From an uncultured Treponema sp. (GTDB lineage Bacteria; Spirochaetota; Spirochaetia; Treponematales; Treponemataceae): a stretch of 35,964 nucleotides of DNA. The position numbers were made by a program, and so were the translations under genes. The first letter of the stretch is position 1; every line of letters begins with the position of its first letter. Below, in pieces: positions 7,094 through 15,200 of the stretch. The stretch spans positions 1-35,964 of the forward strand of contig CAMEET010000010.1 in the NCBI GenBank assembly GCA_945915085.1, given 5' to 3'. The notes under the pieces were generated by a model. It was not told the origin of the DNA and ran no database searches. It saw only the letters and a program-made list of their open reading frames with translations.

Positions 7094-10000
7094 ATGGCCG
7101 ATTATCATGAATTTCCGTCTGCTCTAGAAGGTACTCCTGTTGCTAACTTTGTACACCTGCATGTTCATTCTGACTATTCTCTTTTGGACAGCTGTGCAAC
7201 TTTGGATAAACTTGTTGCAAAAGCCAAAAGTTTAAACATGCCGGCTTTGGCTCTAACAGACCATGGAAATATGTTTGGAGCATTAAATTTTGAAAAACTC
7301 TGTCATGTAAACGGCATAAATCCTATTGTTGGAGAAGAATTTTATGTTGCCTATGGAAGTCATTACGAAAAAAATGATGTTCCTTACAGTCACAAAGGCG
7401 AAGAAGGCGACCGTCATGCACATTATTTCCACCTGATTTTATTGTGCGAAAATCAAAAAGGTTATGAAAATATGTGCTGGCTCAGTAGCCGTGCTTTTTG
7501 TGATGAAAATGCGCTTTATTACGGAAAACCTCGAATCGATTTTGAACTTTTGGAGCAGTATCACGAAGGATTAATCTGCTGTTCTGCCTGCATTCAAGGT
7601 GAACTTCCACAGATGCTTTTAGCTGGAATGGATAAAGAAGCCCGCGAACTAGCTCTAAAATACAAAAATCTTTTTGGTCCGGATCATTATTATATTGAAA
7701 TCCAGGATCACGGTATTCCCGAACAGAAAATTGTTGCTCAAAAACTTATTGATTTGGCACACGAACTTGATATTCCGCTTGTTGCAACAAACGATGTTCA
7801 TTATGTTGAAAAAGAAGATGCAATCGCTCAGGATGCACTGCGCTGTATAGGTTTTAAAAATCTTCTTCATGACAAACATGCAAAAATGGGCGGTGAACAG
7901 GATTTGGACAGCTGGTATTTAAAAACTGAACAGGAAATGCGAGCTCTTTTTCCGCAGTGTCCTGAAGCTTTTGATAATACAATAAAGATTGCCAATATGT
8001 GTAATCTGACAATCAAACAGTACTCAACTCCAGAATTAAAGGAATGTCTACCCCGCTTTGAGTTGCCAGAAGAATTCCGTACTCATGGAGATGATTATCA
8101 GGCAGACCAGAATGATTATGTTCGTTATATCGTAGAAGAAGGATTAAAAAAACGATACAAGGAAATTACACCTGAAATTAGAGCAAGAGCTGACTATGAA
8201 ATGAACACAATTTTTTCCATGGGGTTTTCCGGTTACTTTTTGATAGTTTGGGAATTCATCAACTGGGCAAAATCTACTTACGACCCCGTTCACAAATGTC
8301 CGAAACATTACATTCCGATTGGACCTGGACGTGGTTCTGGTGCTGGTTCGCTTGTTGCCTATGCCATGACAATCACAGATATTGACCCATTTAGATTTGG
8401 TCTGATTTTTGAAAGATTTTTGAATCCAGAACGTGTTTCCATGCCCGATTTTGACGTTGATATGGATTTCGATTATCGACAGGAGATTATTCAGCACACA
8501 CGAGATTTGTATGGTGATGCAAACGTCGGTCATATCGTAACTTTTGGTACACTCAAACCAAAAAACTGTATTGCAGATGTTGGTCGAATCTTGGGAATTC
8601 CTCTTTCGGAAGTGGCAATGCTCAAAAAATGCATTCCAGACAGTCCAAAAGCAAAACTAAAAGATGCTTTTTCTCCACCAACAGAAAAATTTCCAGATGG
8701 TGGGCAGCTTATTCCATATAAAGATGATCCGCGTTACACAGAACTTTTTGATTTGGCATTCCGTTTGGAAGGTGTAAAAAGAAATACAGGTCTTCATGCT
8801 TCAGGAATGGTGATTGGTTTGACTCCACTCCCTGCATGGGCTCCAGTTTTTAAAGATCCTAAAACTGGCGAAGTTGGTGTACAGTATACAATGGACATTA
8901 TTGAACCATGCGGACTTGTAAAATTTGACTATCTTGGATTAAAAACTCTTTCTCTGATTCGTTATGCCGAAGATATCATCAATAAACATAGAAAAGAAGA
9001 TGAACCAATGTTTAACACAGCCGATGTTTCAGAAACTGACAAAGAAACATTTGACCTTTTTAAACGCGGTGATTCCGTTGCAATTTTCCAGTTTGAAAGT
9101 CCTGGAATGCAGAAAATTCTTCGAGAATTCCAGCCTGAAAAACTTGAAGACCTTGTTGCCTTAAATGCGCTTTATCGGCCAGGTCCTATGGATTATATTC
9201 CAAAATATATGGAAGGAAAATGGCATCCAGAATCCATCGAATATCCTGACCCTTGTCTTGAAGGAATTTTAAAAGAAACTTATGGCGTTATGGTTTATCA
9301 GGAACAGGTAATGCAGGTTTCTCAAAAAATTGCAGGTTTTTCACTTGGTGGAGCGGATATGCTTCGTCGTGCTATGGGAAAGAAAAAACCTGAAGTTTTG
9401 ATGGGCAAGAAAAAAGAATTTATTGAAGGTGCTATCAAACAGGGATTTACAGAACAACATGCCGATGAAATTTTTGAGATTATGGTTCCATTCGCAGGTT
9501 ATGGATTCAATAAATCTCATGCAGCAGCTTATTCTGTTTTGGCATATCGAACAGGCTGGCTTAAAGCTCATTATCCTGCTGAATTTATGGCTGCAAACTT
9601 AACAAACGAGATCACTTCTACTGACGGACTTCCTTTTTATATTGAAGAAGCACGTTCTATCGGAATTCCAGTCGATCCTCCTGATGTAAACAGGTCAGAT
9701 GTTATTTTTGATGTTGTTGAAGGCAGAATTGTTTTCGGTTTGAAAGGCATCAAAGGAATGGGTGAAAATGCAGCACAGGCTATCGTGAAAGAACGTGAAA
9801 AAAATGGGCTGTATACTACATTTATGGATTTTATCACAAGAACTGGTGCACTTGTTGACAAAGATGAGGATGGCAGAGAAAAAACAATTATTAATAAAAA
9901 AGCGATTGAAGTTTTGATTAAAACAGGAGCTTTTGATAATCTGACAGAAAAAGATGGTACAAAACTAAACAGAGCGACACTTCTTGCAAATATGGAAAGT

Positions 10001-10822
10001 GCAATGGATTATGTTTCAGGCATTCTTGATGATAAAAGAAACGGACAAGGTGATTTATTCGAAGATTTTTCCGAAGAAGAAAAAGGCTTTGTCGATTTTA
10101 AATATACAATTATTGATGACATTCCATATATGGAAATCTTGAATATGGAAAAAGAATGTATTGGTTGCTATGTGAGTGGACATCCTTTAGATATATATAA
10201 AAAGGCAATCAATAAAGCGGTTACAGTTCGTGCAGGCAATATAGAAAGAATTGCACAAGAAGAAAAAGCTGAAAAGGATGCAATGATTTCTAGCGGTGCA
10301 AAACCATGGCAATTAAAAGATTCTGGAAAATCTTATATTGCTTTGGGAATGATAAACGGCATTCGTGAAATCACAACAAAAAAAGGTGATAGAATGGCTT
10401 TTGCTAAACTGAATGATTATGATGGCCAGATAGATTTAACTTTTTTTCCAAAAATTTGGGAAACATTGAAAATGCAAATTCAAGATGGTGAAGTATATGC
10501 GTTCAAAGGAAAAGTTGATGGTTCAAGAGATACTCCTTCTTTGATTGTTGATAGCATTGAAAATCCAGATGATTTGGAAAATCACAGTGCTACATCAGTG
10601 CATATAAAACTTTCCTCTGCGTTCACCAGCGAACAGGACATTTTTGAATTGAAAGATTTTCTTTTCGAAAGAATGGGAAAATGCGGTATCTTTTTCCATT
10701 TGGGAACGAACAAATCACCTTACGTTGTCAAAGTAAATAATCAAATCACAATTGATGCCGGTGAAGAAACTATTTCCCAGCTTAAAAAAATCGCTTTTGT
10801 TGAAGAAGTCTGGACGGAATAG
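7094..10822 (+). CDS. dnaE: DNA polymerase III subunit alpha
   Basis: The replicative polymerase catalytic subunit, 1242 residues, in the usual DnaE range. The N-terminal PHP domain starts with FVHLHVHSDYSLLDS and continues with LTDHGN. The palm carries the catalytic acidic motif PDFDVDMDFDYRQ (D452, D454) and the third-Asp region KFDYLGLKTLSLI. The FNKSHAAAYSVLAYRTGWLK block is a family hallmark. A C-terminal OB-fold is seen at GMINGIREITTKKGDRMAF. No proofreading exonuclease domain is inserted, so this is DnaE rather than PolC. AGAGG lies seven bases before the ATG. The 93-bp stretch between the preceding terminator and the start contains a 13-nt match (7046-7058) to the TIR element. Confidence 0.98.
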   Translation: MADYHEFPSALEGTPVANFVHLHVHSDYSLLDSCATLDKLVAKAKSLNMPALALTDHGNMFGALNFEKLCHVNGINPIVGEEFYVAYGSHYEKNDVPYSHKGEEGDRHAHYFHLILLCENQKGYENMCWLSSRAFCDENALYYGKPRIDFELLEQYHEGLICCSACIQGELPQMLLAGMDKEARELALKYKNLFGPDHYYIEIQDHGIPEQKIVAQKLIDLAHELDIPLVATNDVHYVEKEDAIAQDALRCIGFKNLLHDKHAKMGGEQDLDSWYLKTEQEMRALFPQCPEAFDNTIKIANMCNLTIKQYSTPELKECLPRFELPEEFRTHGDDYQADQNDYVRYIVEEGLKKRYKEITPEIRARADYEMNTIFSMGFSGYFLIVWEFINWAKSTYDPVHKCPKHYIPIGPGRGSGAGSLVAYAMTITDIDPFRFGLIFERFLNPERVSMPDFDVDMDFDYRQEIIQHTRDLYGDANVGHIVTFGTLKPKNCIADVGRILGIPLSEVAMLKKCIPDSPKAKLKDAFSPPTEKFPDGGQLIPYKDDPRYTELFDLAFRLEGVKRNTGLHASGMVIGLTPLPAWAPVFKDPKTGEVGVQYTMDIIEPCGLVKFDYLGLKTLSLIRYAEDIINKHRKEDEPMFNTADVSETDKETFDLFKRGDSVAIFQFESPGMQKILREFQPEKLEDLVALNALYRPGPMDYIPKYMEGKWHPESIEYPDPCLEGILKETYGVMVYQEQVMQVSQKIAGFSLGGADMLRRAMGKKKPEVLMGKKKEFIEGAIKQGFTEQHADEIFEIMVPFAGYGFNKSHAAAYSVLAYRTGWLKAHYPAEFMAANLTNEITSTDGLPFYIEEARSIGIPVDPPDVNRSDVIFDVVEGRIVFGLKGIKGMGENAAQAIVKEREKNGLYTTFMDFITRTGALVDKDEDGREKTIINKKAIEVLIKTGAFDNLTEKDGTKLNRATLLANMESAMDYVSGILDDKRNGQGDLFEDFSEEEKGFVDFKYTIIDDIPYMEILNMEKECIGCYVSGHPLDIYKKAINKAVTVRAGNIERIAQEEKAEKDAMISSGAKPWQLKDSGKSYIALGMINGIREITTKKGDRMAFAKLNDYDGQIDLTFFPKIWETLKMQIQDGEVYAFKGKVDGSRDTPSLIVDSIENPDDLENHSATSVHIKLSSAFTSEQDIFELKDFLFERMGKCGIFFHLGTNKSPYVVKVNNQITIDAGEETISQLKKIAFVEEVWTE

Positions 10823-10934
10823 TTTTTTTGCATGGGATTTACATTTTTGTAATTAAAGACAGCTTTTAAAATATTTTTTCGGTTTTTTCTTGCAAAAATG
10901 CAGATTTCTTCTTATTTTTATGATGAGGTATTTG

Positions 10935-11531
10935 ATGAGCGTAATTCTTTCATTATTATCAGCAGTTTTAACGGTATATACAGTTTTGTGTTTTATAAAC
11001 ATCATTATGTCATGGTTACCTGGTGTAAAATTTACAACATTCGGAAAATTTATTTCGTCTGTCACAGATCCATATCTTACTTTTTTTTCAAAATGGCGCT
11101 TTTTGACAATCGGTCACATTGATTTTTCACCAATCATTTCAATTGGATTGCTGTCCCTCGCCTCGAGCATTTTATCGGGTATTCAAAGTACCGGCCGGAT
11201 TTATTTTGGTGGAATTCTTGCAACTGTAATCTACATGTTGTGGAACATTATTTCATCGATTTTATCAATCTTCCTGTTATTTGTTATAATCAGATGGATA
11301 ATGCTTTTAGTCAGTAAAGGAAGTTCTTCTTACAATTCACCATGGAATCAGATTGATGCGTTTTTGCAGAACATTTCTTATAAGGTGGCAGGAACTTTTT
11401 CCAAAAATACTTTTTCTATGACTTACAAAAAATCACTTTTGATTACATGGATTACATTGCTGATGATTTTGCTGCTTGGAAATTTTTTAATCAGAATTCT
11501 TGTAGGACTTTGTTATAGAATGCCATTTTAA
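10935..11531 (+). CDS. yggT: YggT-family integral membrane protein
   Basis: The track ORF begins at a TTG (10890), but the ATG at 10935 has TGAGG six bases upstream and starts directly in the first membrane helix (MSVILSLLSAV), giving 198 residues. Two YggT repeats are visible. The first has SWLPGVKFTTFGKFISSVTD followed by PYL and HIDFSPIISIG, close to the family signature (SW.P ... ITDPYL ... DFSPI). The second half is more degenerate (RWIMLLVSKGSSSYNSPW). YggT proteins are small inner-membrane proteins implicated in osmotic or envelope functions, and the precise role is unknown. It is 112 bp after dnaE and 17 bp before recG, so an operon with recG is likely. Confidence 0.8.
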   Translation: MSVILSLLSAVLTVYTVLCFINIIMSWLPGVKFTTFGKFISSVTDPYLTFFSKWRFLTIGHIDFSPIISIGLLSLASSILSGIQSTGRIYFGGILATVIYMLWNIISSILSIFLLFVIIRWIMLLVSKGSSSYNSPWNQIDAFLQNISYKVAGTFSKNTFSMTYKKSLLITWITLLMILLLGNFLIRILVGLCYRMPF

Positions 11532-11548
11532 AGGCATATTTTGAAAAG

Positions 11549-13696
11549 GTGAAAGTTTCGCAGATAAAAAATCCGGTTTCTTCTATTTCTGGAATCGGAC
11601 CGCAGCTTACAAAATGTCTCGCAAAGCTGAATGTTTTTACAGTCGGCGATTTGCTTGAATATTATCCCCGCGATTATGATGACAGAACGAAACGTATTTT
11701 TCTTAAAGATTTTGCCAGCCACCAGAAAGTTCACACAGTTGCAAAAGTTGTTTCTCATCAATGGTTTGGTTATGGCAATATGAAAACGTTGAAAATCATC
11801 ATCAATGATTCTTCTGCCACAGCTGAACTTATCTGTTTTAACCGTCAGTTTTTGGAAAAAGTACTGGTTCCAGGTTCAATCATAACTGTGACCGGTCAAT
11901 TCTATGTAAAATATAATTCTTTGCAAAGTTCATCTTTTGAAGCTATCAAAATGAATGTTGATCCAAATTCTGACATTTCAGTTTTATCTCCTTCGGATAA
12001 TCGCGTTGTTCCAGTTTATCCGCTTACAGAAGGTCTAACACAAAAAGCTCTGCAAAAAGCAATTTCTCAAGCAATTTCTCAATATTCGCTTGGAATTGAA
12101 AATGAAATCCCTGTTGATTTGATAGAAAAATATGGACTTCTGCAGAAACAACAAGCTATCCGTTATATTCACGAACCACAGACGATGCAGCAAGTTATTT
12201 TGGCTAGAAAAACATTAAGTTATGAAGAATTGTATCTATTTCAATCAACTCTGCTTAAAAGAATGGTTGAACGAAAAGGATTAACAAAAGTAAAAAACGA
12301 AGATGATTTAAATCCTTTTGAAAGTGATAAAAAAGAAATCCAGATTGAAGATTTTGCCGACTCACTTTCTCCGCTGCAAAAACAATTTTTTGATTCGCTT
12401 CCATTTGAACTGACTTCTGACCAAAAAAAAGTGATTTTTGAAATTAATCAGGAAATTGATAAAAGTTACCAGGAACGCGAAAGGCTTTTAAATCAGCTTG
12501 ATCGTGGTTTTCCGCCACCGCTTCGAAATCCGTTTTCTATGGCACGTCTTGTACAAGGTGATGTTGGCTCTGGAAAAACACTTGTTTCCCTTTTTGCATG
12601 CCTGCGGACAATCAGCTGGAAAGGTCAATGTGCTTTTATGGCACCAACTGAAATTCTTGCAAGACAGCACGCAGAAACCATGGCAAAACTTTTTACGAAT
12701 CTTGGAATCAGGATAGCTTTTTTGACAGGAAATGTAAAATCAAAAGGAAGGACACAAATTCTGAAAGCTATGAAGCAAGGAGAACTTGATATAATTGTAG
12801 GAACGCATGCACTTTTTTCACCCCAAGTTGTTTACAAAGATTTAAGACTTTCTGTAATTGATGAACAACACAGGTTTGGTGTTTTACAGCGGCAATCAAT
12901 TATTAATAAAGGAAGATTTTTTGAGCATGGAGTAAATTTTGAACAAAACCTGTTAATGATGAGTGCAACACCAATTCCTCAAAGTCTTGCTTTAACAATG
13001 TTTGGTGATTTGGATATTTCAACCATTTATGCAAAACCACAGGGACGGAAAGAAATCCAGACATTTCTTGTAAAAGAAGGCAACGAATTTAATGCTTATG
13101 AAGCAGTTCGTAAAGAATTGCAGAAAGGAAAACAGGCATATTTTGTTTATCCTGCAATCGATAGTGATGAAAACATAAAATCAGCACAGCGGGCTTTTGA
13201 TTTTCTTTGTCAAAAAGTGTATCCTCAGCATAAATGTGCACTTTTGCACAGTAAAATTCCACTAGAAGAGCAGGAAACTATTTTACAGCAATTTTATGAT
13301 GGAACGATACAGGTTTTGGCTGCAACTACAGTTATTGAAGTCGGAGTTGATGTTCCAAATGCTACTTGCATTGTCATAGAGCAGGCAGATCATTTTGGCA
13401 TGGCACAACTACATCAACTTAGAGGTCGAGTTGGACGGGGAAACGAACAGTCTTATTGTTATTTGATTTACAGCAAAAACATTACAGAAACTGGAATTGA
13501 AAGAATGAAAGCACTACGCCAGAGTACAGATGGATTTTACATTGCACAAAAAGATCTGGAAACTCGTGGACCTGGAGAATTAAACGGAACACTTCAAGCT
13601 GGAGAACTTACTTTCAAGATTGCAGATTTAAGCCGTGACATGCAGATTATGCAGACAGCACGAAAAGATGCAATGAAAAGACTTTCATCAGATTAA
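11549..13696 (+). CDS. recG: ATP-dependent DNA helicase RecG
   Basis: A replication-fork remodelling helicase of 715 residues. The N-terminal wedge/OB-fold region covers about residues 1-230, including ISGIGPQLTKCLAKL and the DLLEYYPRDYDDR motif characteristic of RecG. SF2 motor motifs follow: Walker A GDVGSGKT (337-344), the RecG-specific motif II DEQHRFG (438-444), MSATPIPQS, and QLHQLRGRVGRG near the C-terminus. Translation apparently starts at GTG 11549, 17 bp after the yggT stop. The Shine-Dalgarno is poor (AAAGG about 15 nt away), suggesting coupling to yggT translation. The 3' end overlaps the convergent CYTH gene by four bases. Confidence 0.97.
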   Translation: MKVSQIKNPVSSISGIGPQLTKCLAKLNVFTVGDLLEYYPRDYDDRTKRIFLKDFASHQKVHTVAKVVSHQWFGYGNMKTLKIIINDSSATAELICFNRQFLEKVLVPGSIITVTGQFYVKYNSLQSSSFEAIKMNVDPNSDISVLSPSDNRVVPVYPLTEGLTQKALQKAISQAISQYSLGIENEIPVDLIEKYGLLQKQQAIRYIHEPQTMQQVILARKTLSYEELYLFQSTLLKRMVERKGLTKVKNEDDLNPFESDKKEIQIEDFADSLSPLQKQFFDSLPFELTSDQKKVIFEINQEIDKSYQERERLLNQLDRGFPPPLRNPFSMARLVQGDVGSGKTLVSLFACLRTISWKGQCAFMAPTEILARQHAETMAKLFTNLGIRIAFLTGNVKSKGRTQILKAMKQGELDIIVGTHALFSPQVVYKDLRLSVIDEQHRFGVLQRQSIINKGRFFEHGVNFEQNLLMMSATPIPQSLALTMFGDLDISTIYAKPQGRKEIQTFLVKEGNEFNAYEAVRKELQKGKQAYFVYPAIDSDENIKSAQRAFDFLCQKVYPQHKCALLHSKIPLEEQETILQQFYDGTIQVLAATTVIEVGVDVPNATCIVIEQADHFGMAQLHQLRGRVGRGNEQSYCYLIYSKNITETGIERMKALRQSTDGFYIAQKDLETRGPGELNGTLQAGELTFKIADLSRDMQIMQTARKDAMKRLSSD

Positions 13697-14316
13697 TTTA
13701 TTTTTCCGTTAATTATTTCCACCCATGACCTCGAATCTTTTTTCAGTGGATCCAGATTTAATGCCTTTACAAACTGTGTAAGGCCTGCTTTTATATCTTT
13801 TGCAGAACCATCCGTATCAGTCACCTCAATTTCAACATATTTTAATTCGTTGACAATTTCAAGCTCCAGATGAAAAGTAACTCCCTCAAACAAACTGAAC
13901 GTACAGTAAACACCACAAGCTTTTTTTTCTTTAGAAAACCATCTGGAATAACCAGAAAGCGCAAAAAAATCTCTCAGAACATCAGCATCTTCGATAAAAG
14001 TTTCATCTTCTTTATTCACTTCAATGCCGTCTTCCACCACCTTTCGTTTAATTGTAAAATACGAACGCCTGTCATTTTCAAAATCCTGAGTTCTGATGCG
14101 GATTACCTGCGGTTCATTATTTTCTCTTCGCTCAATTTCTTTTTTATACTTTGAAAAATATTCATCCTTTTTCAGAAAAAATTTTCTTTCACAAGGATTT
14201 TTATCATCACCGAGAATTTTAATTCCATCAATAGATTTTTTTAAACATAAAAAATCATAAATTCTGTCAAATTCCTCAGAAGTCAAAGGAATTTTAATCT
14301 CAATTTCACGCCCCAT
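13693..14316 (-). CDS. CYTH-domain protein (class IV adenylate cyclase/triphosphatase-like)
   Basis: 207 residues. The N-terminal EIEIK (E4-x-E6-x-K8) is the defining metal/triphosphate-binding motif of CYTH tunnel-fold enzymes. Later blocks rich in alternating acidic and basic residues fit the tunnel walls: VIRIRTQDFENDRRSYFTIKRK, VNKEDETFI and HLELEIVNELKYVEIEV. Members include CyaB-type adenylate cyclases and thiamine- or inorganic triphosphatases, and sequence alone does not separate these activities. It is 14 bp downstream of the thioesterase gene in the same orientation, so the two are probably co-transcribed. Its stop overlaps the recG stop within TTAA. Confidence 0.85.
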   Translation of the reverse strand: MGREIEIKIPLTSEEFDRIYDFLCLKKSIDGIKILGDDKNPCERKFFLKKDEYFSKYKKEIERRENNEPQVIRIRTQDFENDRRSYFTIKRKVVEDGIEVNKEDETFIEDADVLRDFFALSGYSRWFSKEKKACGVYCTFSLFEGVTFHLELEIVNELKYVEIEVTDTDGSAKDIKAGLTQFVKALNLDPLKKDSRSWVEIINGKIN

Positions 14317-14330
14317 AAATTACCATAAAA

Positions 14331-14753
14331 TCAATGACAGTTTTCATCTGTTTTTAAATATTTCACAAAATCCTCATGCATTTTTGGATAAGCCTTTTTA
14401 AGCATAACAGGATTACCATCTTTATCAAAAAAACAATGAGAACTTGAAGCAGTAAACACAACTTCCTGATTCACTGTAAAAATGTACCCAAACACAGTCT
14501 TAAAAGCAGAAAGTTTTTCCACAAAAACTTCAATATGAATTTCATCAGGGAAAGTTGTTGTTTTTTTATAGTTACAGGAAATGGAAATCACAGGAGAAGA
14601 AATTCCCTCTTCTTCAAGCTTATCAAAACTCCAGCCAAGCTCATCAAGAAAATAAAGACGTGCCTCCTCCATATATCGAACATAATTTGAATGATGAGTG
14701 ATGCCCATTTTATCCGTTTCATAATAATTTACTTTTCTAATGTATGGTTTCAT
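14331..14753 (-). CDS. Acyl-CoA/acyl-ACP thioesterase, YbgC/FadM-like hotdog fold
   Basis: The track start at 14792 adds 13 residues that are translated from the promoter itself. The homology-supported start is ATG 14753 (MKPYIRKVNYYETDKMG), giving 140 residues, the normal size for this family. The catalytic signature YETDKMGITHHSNYVRYMEEAR includes the presumptive catalytic D14 and the following His/Asn residues of YbgC-type 4-hydroxybenzoyl-CoA-like thioesterases. VISISCNYKKTTTFPDEIHIEV is the expected central strand region. The enzyme would hydrolyse acyl thioesters in the cytoplasm; the chain length is unknown. There is no Shine-Dalgarno, and the promoter spacing predicts a leaderless transcript. 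It is followed by the CYTH gene. Confidence 0.88.
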   Translation of the reverse strand: MKPYIRKVNYYETDKMGITHHSNYVRYMEEARLYFLDELGWSFDKLEEEGISSPVISISCNYKKTTTFPDEIHIEVFVEKLSAFKTVFGYIFTVNQEVVFTASSSHCFFDKDGNPVMLKKAYPKMHEDFVKYLKTDENCH

Positions 14754-14760
14754 ACTATAA

Positions 14761-14789
14761 TTATTACTAAATTTGCAAAAAATTGTCAA
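14761..14789 (-). promoter_or_regulatory. Promoter of the thioesterase/CYTH genes, predicted leaderless
   Basis: Minus strand: perfect -35 TTGACA (14784-14789), 17-nt spacer, -10 TAATAA (14761-14766), then seven bases to the A of ATG 14753. The expected transcription start coincides with the start codon. Confidence 0.75.
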
Positions 14790-14867
14790 CACAAAATGTT
14801 GTACATCGTGGAAAAAGATAATTTCACAAAATTCAAGTTTTATCCTTTTTTATCAGCAAAGTGCAGA

Positions 14868-15018
14868 CAGTCAGTCGCCTTCCGCCACTACGCTGTCGCT
14901 CCGGTCTTTCAGACCCGCCAAAGGCGGTGGCTCCACGCTCGGTACGCTGCTTAGTTTACAATCTGCGCCAAACATTTCAAACTGGCGGAATGTAACTGAT
15001 AAAATCAGGGACAGACCT
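14868..15018 (-). repeat. GC-rich palindromic element with AGGTCTGTCCCTG end (inverted copy)
   Basis: It occupies much of the 447-bp gap between the thioesterase and alpha-galactosidase starts. Read on the minus strand the order is AGGTCTGTCCCTG (15006-15018), then AGCGTGGAGCCACCGC (14924-14939), then CGTAGTGG (14885-14892). The copy at 23155-23322 has the same blocks in the same order and at similar spacing. Small hairpins such as GGTCT-TTC-AGACC and CCGCC-AAA-GGCGG occur inside. There is no coding potential. Confidence 0.65.
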
Positions 15019-15048
15019 AATTTCACCTTATACTAATTTCACCTTATC
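15017..15048. repeat. Two tandem 16-bp repeats
   Basis: CTAATTTCACCTTAT occurs at 15017-15031 and 15033-15047 with a period of 16 bp, directly abutting the CAGGGACAGACCT end of the GC-rich element. Confidence 0.8.
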
Positions 15049-15132
15049 GCTTCCCTGCTATCAAAATGTAAATAAAACTTTACCATTTTATCATTTACTT
15101 AAAAAAAAGTTAATGCAAAATAATTTTTAATA

Positions 15133-15141
15133 TGTTATATT
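15133..15141 (+). promoter_or_regulatory. Possible extended -10 promoter for the alpha-galactosidase gene
   Basis: TGTTATATT fits an extended -10 (TGnTATAAT with one mismatch) about 60 bp before the start codon. I see no good -35 at the usual distance. Apart from the repeats described separately, the remaining bases between the thioesterase promoter and 15200 show nothing clear. Confidence 0.3.
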
Positions 15142-15200
15142 TAAAATTAATTAAAAAAAGGAAGCAAATTCCAAAAAAACAAACTAAACGAGGGCGTAAA

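Noticed and set aside
8144-9861. Several minus-strand ORFs inside dnaE
   Set aside because: They are shadows of a strongly conserved polymerase gene, with no independent initiation signals.
14691-15036. Plus-strand ORFs 14691..14954 and 14773..15036
   Set aside because: They cross the thioesterase promoter and a palindromic repeat and show no protein-like composition.
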